Assembly: GCA_031553315.1 (NCBI GenBank)
Contig: JAVBLT010000013.1
Location: forward strand, 1-29,257
Source: JAVBLT01 sp031553315
GTDB taxonomy: Bacteria > Verrucomicrobiota > Kiritimatiellia > RFP12 > DVOR01
Direction: 5' to 3'
DNA: 29,257 nt
Part shown: positions 8,063-14,349 of the stretch, piece by piece
Layout of the letters: each line of letters starts with the position of its first letter
Numbering within the stretch: the stretch's first letter is position 1
Translations under genes and position numbers: made by a program
The notes under the pieces: model-generated
Databases searched by the model: none
What the model saw: the letters and a program-made list of their open reading frames with translations, nothing else
What the model was told of the DNA's origin: nothing

Positions 8063-9711
8063 GCGACAGCATCGTCCGGCCCGGTTTTTCCGAAACCCTT
8101 TGGGCCGGTATGCCCGTGAACCGGCCCGTGGCCGGGTGGGGGATTGCCTTCGCGCTGGGAACCGCCGCGGGTTACGCAAGCGCCGCGCCGCTCTTTTTTC
8201 TCGCCCTTGCCACGGTGTGCTGGTTCGCGCAGCTTGTTTTCACATCGAACGGGCGGCGGCGCAGTTTCACGCTGATGCTTGCCTTCTTTTGCCTGGCGGC
8301 CGGCTGGGCGGGGCGCGCCGGCGTGCAGTACCGCGAAACCTGCGCGCGCATCAACGCGGCGCGCGGCGAAACGTTCACGCTGACCGTGAAGGTTCCCGAT
8401 ACCGTGCGCGTGAGCCGCCCGAAAAACCGATCGCCTTCCTGCCGCTTCGCCACCGGTGCGTTTGCCTTTTCCGACGGTTTCACCGCTGAAAACACCACCC
8501 TGCGCGTGGCCTTCCATTGCCGCAAAAACGATTTTTCCCGGCGCATGCCCCAACCCGGTGAAACCTGGCGGCTCACAGGCCGCTGGCTTCAGTGGGAATA
8601 TGACCGGATCACCTTCAGCACGGTATCCTCGCAGGCGGAATGTGTTTTTCCCGCCGATACCCGGTCGGCGGGATACCGTCTTGGCCGCTTTCGCGCGCGC
8701 CTCGCCCGGAACCTTGCCCTGGGAATCGATGACAAAAAGGCCGGCCTCCTTCACACCATCACGCTGGGCAACCGCCAGCCCTTGCCCTATGACCTGCGCC
8801 AGATGCTGGGCAGCGGCGGCATCATTCACATTTTCGCCATTTCGGGGCTTCATGTGGGGATCGTGGCGGGGCTTTTCCTTGTGCTGTTGCGCGCGGCGCA
8901 CTGTTCGATGCGCTTCCGCTGGGTGATTCTTTTCCCGGTTCTGGCCGCTTACCTTGTGATCACCGGCGTTCCGCCCAGTGCCGCCCGCGCCTGCCTGATG
9001 GCCGCGATTTGCTTTGCGGCGCCGCTTTTTCTCCGCCGCGCGGATTCGGCTTCGGCCTTTTTCATCACGGTTATAACGGTGCTCTTTTTGGAACCGGCAT
9101 GGGTGTTCAGCGTGAGCGCGCAACTTTCCTTCAGCGTGATCGCCGGGCTGCTTTTGCTTGTGCCGCCCTTCAACTATTTTCTCTTTCAGCGGTTCGGCGT
9201 GCTGCACAATTTTGAAGACATGACCCACGCCCTCGCCCAGCGCGGCGCCACGCCTTTCCGCGTGCGGCTGAAGCGCGCGGCGCTGGGGCTTCTCTCGCTG
9301 ACGCTGGCGGCGTGGATCAGCTCCGCACCGCTTTCCGTGTATTACTTCGGTAAGATTTCCGTGGCCGGGCTGTTCCTCAACCTGCTTGCTCCGGCCACGG
9401 CGCTTGTTGTGGTGTGGCTGTGCTGCGTCAGCGCCGGGGCGGGATTCATCGCGCCTGCGGCAAGCATGGCGCTCAACCGGCTGGGCGCGGGGTTGCTCGA
9501 ATGGCTGGCCTGGCTCGCGGAACGCATTTGCGCATGGCCGGGGATGGTGCTGGAATGCCAGCCGCCGCCGTTCATTGCGCTTCTGTCGATCGCGGCTGTG
9601 GCGGTGTTTGCGCTTTGGCTGCGCGGTCTGGCCTTTTTTGCCCGGCGCGACGACCCTCAGAACCGCGATTACAGAGGGCTTGGCCGCGTGTTTTCCCAGG
9701 ACGACGCCTGA
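8059..9711 (+). CDS. comEC: ComEC/Rec2-family competence membrane protein, lacking the beta-lactamase-like domain
   Basis: A 550-aa polytopic inner-membrane protein. The N-terminal part holds the DUF4131-type region (helices around 20-90, then a beta-rich OB-like segment). The competence domain follows, with the hallmark LGSGGIIHIFAISGLHVGIVAG near residues 250-271 and many further helices (FPVLAAYLVITGVPPSAARA; LSLTLAAWISSAPLSVYYFGK). ComEC forms the channel that carries transforming single-stranded DNA into the cytoplasm. Full-length members are usually 700-800 aa and end in a metallo-beta-lactamase-like nuclease domain; here the protein stops soon after the last helices (GLAFFARRDDPQNRDY), so that domain is missing. 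It is translationally coupled to rimO and overlaps the convergent leucine-rich-repeat gene by 43 bp. Confidence 0.9.
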   Translation: MSDSIVRPGFSETLWAGMPVNRPVAGWGIAFALGTAAGYASAAPLFFLALATVCWFAQLVFTSNGRRRSFTLMLAFFCLAAGWAGRAGVQYRETCARINAARGETFTLTVKVPDTVRVSRPKNRSPSCRFATGAFAFSDGFTAENTTLRVAFHCRKNDFSRRMPQPGETWRLTGRWLQWEYDRITFSTVSSQAECVFPADTRSAGYRLGRFRARLARNLALGIDDKKAGLLHTITLGNRQPLPYDLRQMLGSGGIIHIFAISGLHVGIVAGLFLVLLRAAHCSMRFRWVILFPVLAAYLVITGVPPSAARACLMAAICFAAPLFLRRADSASAFFITVITVLFLEPAWVFSVSAQLSFSVIAGLLLLVPPFNYFLFQRFGVLHNFEDMTHALAQRGATPFRVRLKRAALGLLSLTLAAWISSAPLSVYYFGKISVAGLFLNLLAPATALVVVWLCCVSAGAGFIAPAASMALNRLGAGLLEWLAWLAERICAWPGMVLECQPPPFIALLSIAAVAVFALWLRGLAFFARRDDPQNRDYRGLGRVFSQDDA

Positions 9712-10367
9712 CCCGCGGGTGAACCGTCGGCGAAGAACAGCTCCACCGGATGGCGCTGCGTTTGAAAGGCGTGCGGCGCGATGGCCGCCACGCCTTGGGG
9801 AAGCGTATAGGCTGTTTGAGCCCGGCCGGGCGGATAGATGAGCAGCTTCGTCACGGCGCGGTCGAACACCACGCCGTCGACCGAGCGCAGCCTGATGTTT
9901 TCCGGCGACACATGAATGGCTTCGAGCTGCGTTTTGCCCGGGTCGCACAGCACGAGAATCGTTTCGGTGATTCCGCTGGGAAGAACCAGCGTTTTGAGCG
10001 CGGGCTGGTGGAGGAAGGCGTAAGGCAGGAGCCCCGCCACGCGGTAAGTGCGCCCCTGCCAGGTCACGCGCTCGGGAATCTCCAGCGTTTCCTTCTCCAT
10101 ATTCAGCTCGCGCGGCATGGTGACCGTGGCGAAGCCCGTGTCGGTGAAGCGGTAGCGGAAATCGCCGATGGGAATGCCCAGCTCCGAATCGGGATCGGCC
10201 AAGCCGGATCCGCTCACGGCGCCTTTCCCGCCGCTCAGGGCCGCGGCGATCCCGGCGCGGAAACGCTCGGGAAGCCAACCGAAAAACGCAGCCGCCAGAT
10301 AGACCGCAAAGAGGAGCGTGAGGCCGGTCAGCGTTGTGGTCAGCGTGATCCGGTCGCGTTTATACAT
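9669..10367 (-). CDS. Membrane-anchored BspA-type leucine-rich-repeat (LRR_5) protein
   Basis: A 232-aa protein with one N-terminal membrane segment (LTGLTLLFAVYLAAAFFGW) preceded by MYKRDR, so probably anchored in the inner membrane with its body outside. The C-terminal half has features of LRR_5 repeats: VAGLLPYAFLHQPALKTLVLPSGI, then VDGVVFDRAVTKLLIYPPG and YTLPQGVAAIAPHAFQ. These repeats are common on cell-surface proteins and usually mediate binding; no ligand can be inferred. The ATG overlaps the end of pdxA (ATGTATAA), so it is co-transcribed with pdxA. Its 3' end overlaps the comEC 3' end tail to tail, so either transcript could act antisense to the other over 43 bp. Confidence 0.75.
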   Translation of the reverse strand: MYKRDRITLTTTLTGLTLLFAVYLAAAFFGWLPERFRAGIAAALSGGKGAVSGSGLADPDSELGIPIGDFRYRFTDTGFATVTMPRELNMEKETLEIPERVTWQGRTYRVAGLLPYAFLHQPALKTLVLPSGITETILVLCDPGKTQLEAIHVSPENIRLRSVDGVVFDRAVTKLLIYPPGRAQTAYTLPQGVAAIAPHAFQTQRHPVELFFADGSPAGQASSWENTRPSPL

Positions 10368-11346
10368 GGGGCGGCTCCAGAAGGCGCAGCGCGCAGCGGA
10401 TGGCGTCGGCCATGCTGCCCGGCGAGGCGGTTCCCTTCCAGGCGATGTCGAAGGCGGTGCCGTGATCGGGCGAGGTGCGGACGAGCGGCAGGCCGAGCGT
10501 CACGTTGACGCCCGAATCGAAGGCCAGCGCTTTAAAGGGAATCAGCCCCTGATCGTGGTACATCGCCACATAGGCATCGAACGGCGCCCGCGCGGGTGCG
10601 TGCCCGAGCCAGGTGAAGGCGGTATCGGCCACGAGCGGGCCTTCGATGGAACCGGCGGCGTGTGTGCGGGCGGCTTCAATCGCCGGGAGGATGAGGCTCG
10701 CCTCCTCGTGGCCGAAAAGGCCGCCTTCGCCGGCGTGGGGGTTGAGGGCGAGCACGCCGGTACGGGGCGTTTTTCGGGGCGCCATCCGCCGCGCGAAGGC
10801 ATCGGTCAGCGCGATGATCCGCGTGAGCCCCGGCACGGTGAGCGCGCCGGGAACGGCCGCCAGCGGAAGGTGGATGGTGGCGAGGCTCAGGATCAATCCC
10901 GGCGACCAGAAGGCCATGCAGGGTTCTTCGCGGATGCCGGTCGCTTCAAAGGCGCATGCGGCGAGAATTTCGGTATGACCGGGCTCGGTGTGGCCGGCGA
11001 GGTGCATGGCGGCTTTGTTGAGAGGCGCCGTGACGATGGCGTCGACCTTGCCCGCGAGCGCATCGAAGGCCGCCTCGCGCACCCAGCGCCAGGCCCACTC
11101 GCCGCAGGCGGCCTGCGCGCGCCCGGGCTCGGGCAGGGTACCGGCGAAGGGGTCGGGGAGGGGGGCGAAGGCGATCTGGGGCAGGGAAAGCGCGAGGCGC
11201 GCGGCCACGGCTTCAAGCACGGCCCGGCTGCCGTAAAGGACAAAACGGGTATCGCCCGCTTCTTTTTGGATGAGCGCAAGCGCTTTAAGGATGATTTCGG
11301 GACCTATGCCCGCGCAATCTCCGAGGGTGACGCCGAGTGTTTTCAT
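10360..11346 (-). CDS. pdxA: 4-hydroxythreonine-4-phosphate dehydrogenase
   Basis: A 328-aa NAD(P)-dependent dehydrogenase of the DXP-dependent vitamin B6 pathway, acting on 4-phosphohydroxy-L-threonine. Visible family motifs are TLGDCAGIGPEI at the N-terminus, TAPLNKAAM, LNPHAGEGGLFGHEE, AMYHDQGLIPFKALAF and TSPDHGTAFDIAWKGTASPGSM. The histidines in TEPGHTE and YHDQG should ligate the divalent metal. The start is placed at the first codon of the motif-bearing frame; no Shine-Dalgarno is present and the preceding bases are the T-tract of an intrinsic terminator, which is unusual. The other B6 genes are not in the window. The downstream leucine-rich-repeat gene is coupled by an 8-bp overlap. 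Confidence 0.95.
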   Translation of the reverse strand: MKTLGVTLGDCAGIGPEIILKALALIQKEAGDTRFVLYGSRAVLEAVAARLALSLPQIAFAPLPDPFAGTLPEPGRAQAACGEWAWRWVREAAFDALAGKVDAIVTAPLNKAAMHLAGHTEPGHTEILAACAFEATGIREEPCMAFWSPGLILSLATIHLPLAAVPGALTVPGLTRIIALTDAFARRMAPRKTPRTGVLALNPHAGEGGLFGHEEASLILPAIEAARTHAAGSIEGPLVADTAFTWLGHAPARAPFDAYVAMYHDQGLIPFKALAFDSGVNVTLGLPLVRTSPDHGTAFDIAWKGTASPGSMADAIRCALRLLEPPHV

Positions 11347-11350
11347 AACG

Positions 11351-11384
11351 AAAAAAGGGTCTGCCGCCTTTTGGCTTCAGACCC
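11351..11384 (-). terminator. Intrinsic terminator between the CBM48 gene and pdxA
   Basis: Read on the minus strand, GGGTCTGAAGCC, an AAAA loop and GGCGGCAGACCC make a strong stem followed by TTTTTT (11356-11351). The T-run ends only four bases before the pdxA ATG, so the hairpin occupies the whole pdxA leader. Confidence 0.85.
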
Positions 11385-11388
11385 CTCT

Positions 11389-11417
11389 ATTAAACAGCAG
11401 AAACGGAAATTAATCAA
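11389..11417 (-). promoter_or_regulatory. Possible pdxA promoter at the end of the CBM48 gene
   Basis: On the minus strand, TTGATT (11417-11412), 17 bp and TTTAAT (11394-11389). Transcription would begin near 11382, inside the 5' arm of the terminator hairpin, so this transcript could escape full termination. The promoter overlaps the CBM48 stop codon. Confidence 0.4.
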
Positions 11418-11790
11418 CGATTTTGACGCTGTTGAGCGTGCCCATGCTGTTTTGAACCCAATCGGGGCATTCGGGATCGGCGCACCAGGTGCCGTTGATC
11501 ACGAATTTGTATTCGTGCTGGCCCTTGGGGAGCATCAGGACGCCGCTGAAAACGCCGGCGTCTTTCTTGTCGAGCAGTTCTTTGGCGAGGGGATCCCAGT
11601 TGTTGAACGAACCGGCAAGGAAAACCTTGCTTCCGGGCTCGGCGCTCACCGAAAAGGTGACCCGGGAGGTCTTCGCAGCGGGAGTGGCGGCCTTCTTGGC
11701 GGAAGGCTTCTTCGCTGTCTTCACTTCTTCGCAGTCGCAAGGCGTTGCCTTCGCGTCGGCGGTAGCTTTTGTGGCTTTCTTGGTGCTCAT
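11410..11790 (-). CDS. Stand-alone CBM48/AMPK-type glycogen-binding domain protein with Lys/Ala-rich tail
   Basis: A 126-aa protein. Residues 1-45 are a basic, Lys/Ala/Thr-rich, probably disordered tail (MSTKKATKATADAKAT; KTAKKPSAKKAATPAAK) interrupted by CDCEE. Residues 46-126 form an E-set/CBM48 fold: VTFSVSAEPGSKVFLAGSFNNWDP, then LPKGQHEYKFVINGTWCADPECPDW. These are the carbohydrate-contact motifs of AMPK-beta and isoamylase N-terminal domains (WDP, YKFVINGTW). No catalytic domain is attached, so it probably binds glycogen or a similar glucan, or acts as a protein-interaction module. The ATG at 11790 has AAGGAA upstream; a GTG twelve bases further up is less likely. It has its own promoter and terminator, so it appears monocistronic. 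Confidence 0.85.
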   Translation of the reverse strand: MSTKKATKATADAKATPCDCEEVKTAKKPSAKKAATPAAKTSRVTFSVSAEPGSKVFLAGSFNNWDPLAKELLDKKDAGVFSGVLMLPKGQHEYKFVINGTWCADPECPDWVQNSMGTLNSVKIVD

Positions 11791-11833
11791 ATTTTCCTTC
11801 ACTTTCTCTGGGTTGAGCTGAAAATGTGGCGGA

Positions 11834-11861
11834 AGTATAAGGGTATGCGGTGAAAAGTCAA
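11834..11861 (-). promoter_or_regulatory. Predicted promoter of the CBM48 gene
   Basis: On the minus strand TTGACT (11861-11856), 16-bp spacer, TATACT (11839-11834). Near-consensus, about 37 nt from its predicted start point to the ATG. Confidence 0.65.
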
Positions 11862-11894
11862 TATGAAATTTTTATTTTTATGCCATTGAGCTTT

Positions 11895-13202
11895 TCAGTG
11901 CGCGGTTTCCGCAGTCTTGAGGATGGCGTCGGCGATGCCGGAGGTGGCGCCTCGGCGGCGCTCGACCGCGGCTTTTGCCCGTTCGCCGCAGGCCTTGCGC
12001 GCCTGAGGGTCAAGCAGCCAGCGGCGGATTGTCGCTTCAAGGGCCTGAGCGTCGGGCACTTGTTTCAATGCGTCGGCGGCGAGGAGGTCGGCCGTCACGG
12101 ATCGGAAGTTTTCGGAGTGGGGACCGAGCACGGTGGCGTTGCCGCACAGGCAGGGCTCGATCATGTTTTGCGCGCCGTGTTCGAAGAGGCTTTTTCCGAC
12201 GAAGGTGATGTCGGCCAGGCCGTAGAATCCCATCAGTTCGCCGGTCGTGTCGGCCAGGAGCACGGCGGAGGGATCGGGGTCGGTTTGGTTTTTCGATTTT
12301 CGGATGCAGCCGAAACCCGCTTTGCGGATGGCGGCTTCCACGGCATCGGCCTTTTCAAAGTGGCGGGGCGCGATGATGAGGCGGAGCTGCGGCGCGAGGG
12401 GTTTGAGCGCGCGGTAGATGGAGACGAGCGCGGCGTCTTCCCCCGGCCAGGTTGAGCCGCCGAGGAGGACGACGCGCTCTCCGGGCGGCGGAAAGCCGAT
12501 GGCGGCGAGGTAGGCTTCGAGCTCCTGTTCTTTGGCGGGGTTGCGCCGGGCGGTATCGAATTTCATGCTGCCCGTCACGCGGATGCGCGAAGCGTCGCAG
12601 CCTGCGTCGAGGAGGCGGCGGCAATCCTGTTCCGATTGCGCGAAGATTTCGGTGAACATGTTGAGCACGGGGCCGAACCACCGTTTGAGCCGGCGGTAAC
12701 CCGGCGCGGAGCGGTCGGAGATGCGGGCGTTGATCAGGAAAATGGGCAGCTTGGCTTTTTTACAGTGCCGGATCAGGTTGGGCCAGAGCTCGGTTTCCGT
12801 GACGATGAAGGCCTTCGGGCGGATGGCGCGCAGCGCGCGTTTCACGCAACCGGGATAGTCGATCGGGTTATGGATGAGCACATCGCCTTGCGCGAGCCCT
12901 TTTTGCGCCTGAACCCAGCCGGTGGAGCTGGTGGTGCTCATCACGAAGCGAAGCGCGGGATCGCGTTCGCGCAAGGCCGCCATCATCTGATGCGCCACAA
13001 ACACCTCGCCCACGCTCACGGCGTGAATCCAGATCCGGGGCGGCCCGGCGGCCAGCGCCGCGGTGATTTCCGGGGGGTAGCACCCGAAGCGGTCGTTAAA
13101 ACGGTTGGCGTAGCCGCCGCGCCGGATCATGCGGAAAAGAAATTTCGGCATCATCAGCACATAGGCGATGGAAAAGAAAAAATTGTAAATGATCCATTTC
13201 AT
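11895..13202 (-). CDS. waaA: 3-deoxy-D-manno-octulosonic acid (Kdo) transferase
   Basis: A 435-aa GT30 glycosyltransferase that adds Kdo from CMP-Kdo to lipid A precursor at the cytoplasmic face of the inner membrane, hence evidence for lipopolysaccharide. The N-terminus is a membrane anchor (MKWIIYNFFFSIAYVLMMPKFLF). Conserved blocks are IWIHAVSVGEV, FVMSTTSSTGW, PIDYPGCVKRALRAIRPKAFIVTETELWPN, INARISDRS, RVTGSMKFD, LLGGSTWPGEDAAL and, in the C-terminal half, GLADITFVGKSLFEHGAQNMIEP. No Shine-Dalgarno precedes the ATG; the predicted promoter places the transcript start about five bases upstream, suggesting an essentially leaderless mRNA. It runs toward the CBM48 gene without a clear terminator. 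Confidence 0.95.
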   Translation of the reverse strand: MKWIIYNFFFSIAYVLMMPKFLFRMIRRGGYANRFNDRFGCYPPEITAALAAGPPRIWIHAVSVGEVFVAHQMMAALRERDPALRFVMSTTSSTGWVQAQKGLAQGDVLIHNPIDYPGCVKRALRAIRPKAFIVTETELWPNLIRHCKKAKLPIFLINARISDRSAPGYRRLKRWFGPVLNMFTEIFAQSEQDCRRLLDAGCDASRIRVTGSMKFDTARRNPAKEQELEAYLAAIGFPPPGERVVLLGGSTWPGEDAALVSIYRALKPLAPQLRLIIAPRHFEKADAVEAAIRKAGFGCIRKSKNQTDPDPSAVLLADTTGELMGFYGLADITFVGKSLFEHGAQNMIEPCLCGNATVLGPHSENFRSVTADLLAADALKQVPDAQALEATIRRWLLDPQARKACGERAKAAVERRRGATSGIADAILKTAETAH

Positions 13203-13213
13203 AATAGTGGCGG

Positions 13214-13242
13214 ATTATACCACGGGAAGGGCGTTCTGGCAA
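13214..13242 (-). promoter_or_regulatory. Predicted waaA promoter
   Basis: On the minus strand TTGCCA (13242-13237), 17-bp spacer, perfect TATAAT (13219-13214). The expected start point near 13207 lies only about five bases before the waaA ATG. Confidence 0.7.
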
Positions 13243-13263
13243 TGCGCGGATGAAAATTGCGCC

Positions 13264-13292
13264 TTTACAATTCCTGAATAATGCTCTATCAT
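13264..13292 (+). promoter_or_regulatory. Predicted ferredoxin promoter
   Basis: TTTACA (13264-13269), 17-bp spacer, TATCAT (13287-13292). The leader of about 40 nt contains a small hairpin (GTTCA at 13302-13306 with TGAAC at 13312-13316) and then AAAGGAG before the ATG. It diverges from the waaA promoter. Confidence 0.65.
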
Positions 13293-13337
13293 GCGGGCGT
13301 TGTTCACGAGATGAACGCACTACAAAGGAGAAACAAA

Positions 13338-13508
13338 ATGGCCTACAAAATCACTGACAAATGCGTTGCCTGCGGTTCCTGCGTCGGCGAATGCCCGGTC
13401 GAAGCAATTTCCGAAGGCGCCCCCACCTACACGATCGATCCCGACAAATGCGTGGATTGCGGCGCGTGCGCCGGCGTGTGCCCCACCGAAGCCATTATCG
13501 CTGGCTAG
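13338..13508 (+). CDS. 2[4Fe-4S] ferredoxin
   Basis: A 56-aa bacterial-type ferredoxin. Two CX2CX2CX3CP motifs are intact: C9, C12, C15, C19 and C38, C41, C44, C48, giving two low-potential [4Fe-4S] clusters. It is a cytoplasmic electron carrier typical of anaerobic metabolism (pyruvate:ferredoxin oxidoreductase, hydrogenases and similar partners), which hints at a strict or facultative anaerobe. The ATG at 13338 follows AAAGGAG with seven bases between; a longer upstream frame from 13281 runs through the promoter and is rejected. The TAG stop (13506-13508) is at the same time the first three bases of a repeat element (TAGAGC), so the original stop codon appears to have been rebuilt by an insertion. 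Confidence 0.95.
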   Translation: MAYKITDKCVACGSCVGECPVEAISEGAPTYTIDPDKCVDCGACAGVCPTEAIIAG

Positions 13509-13572
13509 AGCATATTAAGAATGAAACTTCTCTTTTCGAAAAATTGAGAAGTTTCAAACTTAACCCGCTCTG
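13506..13572. repeat. 67-bp mini form of the palindromic repeat
   Basis: TAGAGCATATTAAG at the left pairs with the right end (CTTAACCCGCTCTG), and the internal TGAAACTTCTC (from 13522) pairs with GAGAAGTTTCA, leaving a short A/T-rich loop. It shares the TAGAGCAT end with the full-length copies but not their interior. It abuts the 163-bp copy at 13571 with a shared CTCTGG junction. Confidence 0.75.
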
Positions 13573-13733
13573 GAGCATATTTCGAATGATCTTTCCGCTT
13601 TTTCTCGGTGCTTTTTGTTTTTGAACTTCACACTCTCAGATCGCCGTAGCGTTGCTACGGCTCACCTCAAGCGTTTGTCAAAACCAAAAATCACCTTCGC
13701 AAAATCCGGAAATCTCATTCGAAACATGCTCTA
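13571..13733. repeat. 163-bp palindromic repeat, copy 2
   Basis: Same length as copies 1 and 3, seven or eight substitutions from either and no indels. Ends TGGAGCATATTTCGA and TCGAAACATGCTCTA; central hairpin GCCGTAGC-GTT-GCTACGGC preserved. Lies in the convergent gap between the ferredoxin and the acetyltransferase. Right flank is TAATCAGG, matching the right flank of two other copies (TAATCA). Confidence 0.88.
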
Positions 13734-13755
13734 ATCAGGTTCTGAACAGGATCAT

Positions 13756-13787
13756 AAAAAGGACTGGGATTTTTCCCGGTCTTTTTT
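13756..13787. terminator. Bidirectional intrinsic terminator
   Basis: GACTGGGA (13762-13769), a short T loop and TCCCGGTC (13774-13781), flanked by AAAAA on one side and TTTTTT on the other, so it works on both strands. It closes the minus-strand Bat/lyase/acetyltransferase transcript and could also stop plus-strand readthrough from the ferredoxin. Confidence 0.85.
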
Positions 13788-13791
13788 GTTT

Positions 13792-14349
13792 TTAAAGGGA
13801 AAGCGTTTTGATCACGCGGCAGGGGTTGCCGACGGCTACGCTGTTGGCGGGGATGGCGCGGGTGACGACCGAACCGGCGCCGACGACGCAGTTGTCGCCG
13901 ATGATCACGCCGGGGTTGATGATGGCGCCGCCGCCGATCCAGACGTTGCTGCCGATGCTGACGGGGGTGCCCAGCTCGATTCCGGAGTTGCGCCCGGCGG
14001 GGTCGAGGGGGTGGTGGGCGGTGTAGATGTGAACGCCGGGGGCGAGCATCACGTTGTCGCCGATGCGGATGGGGCAGATGTCGAGGAACACGCAATCGAA
14101 GTTGGCGTAGAAGCGGCTGCCGGTGAAAATGTTGAAGCCGTAGTCGCACCGGAAGGAGGGTTCGATGAGCGATTCTTCTCCGAGGGCTCCGAAAAGGCGG
14201 CGGAGGATCGCGGATCGGGAGGCGGCGTCTTCGGGGGCGGCGTCGTTAAACTGCCTGACGAGGATTCGGGCGTTGAGGCGGGCGGCGGCGAGCTGGGCGT
14301 CGGCGGGGCGGTAGGGGAGGCCGGCGATCATTTTTTCACGTTCGGTCAT
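13792..14349 (-). CDS. Hexapeptide-repeat sugar O-acetyltransferase (maltose/galactoside acetyltransferase type)
   Basis: A 185-aa left-handed beta-helix acetyltransferase. The N-terminal MTEREKMIAGLPYRPADAQL is the Mac domain of maltose/galactoside acetyltransferases. The hexapeptide core includes FRCDYGFNIFTGSRFYANFDCVFLD, IRIGDNVMLAPGVHIYTAHHPLDP (catalytic His in TAHH) and IGSNVWIGGGAIINPGVIIGDNCVVGAGSVVTR. It should transfer acetyl from acetyl-CoA to a sugar hydroxyl in the cytoplasm. The ATG overlaps the stop of the heparinase-like gene (ATGA) and has AAGGGAGC in front, so it is coupled to that gene. An upstream in-frame start at 14382 is less likely. The natural acceptor cannot be told from the sequence. 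Confidence 0.92.
   Translation of the reverse strand: MTEREKMIAGLPYRPADAQLAAARLNARILVRQFNDAAPEDAASRSAILRRLFGALGEESLIEPSFRCDYGFNIFTGSRFYANFDCVFLDICPIRIGDNVMLAPGVHIYTAHHPLDPAGRNSGIELGTPVSIGSNVWIGGGAIINPGVIIGDNCVVGAGSVVTRAIPANSVAVGNPCRVIKTLSL

Noticed and set aside
8032..10278. 748-codon minus-strand open frame opposite rimO/comEC
   Set aside because: Arg/His/Pro-rich translation typical of an antisense shadow; comEC on the plus strand has clear motifs and ATGA coupling.
10318..11853. 511-codon plus-strand open frame opposite pdxA and the CBM48 gene
   Set aside because: No recognisable domain; pdxA motifs on the minus strand are decisive.
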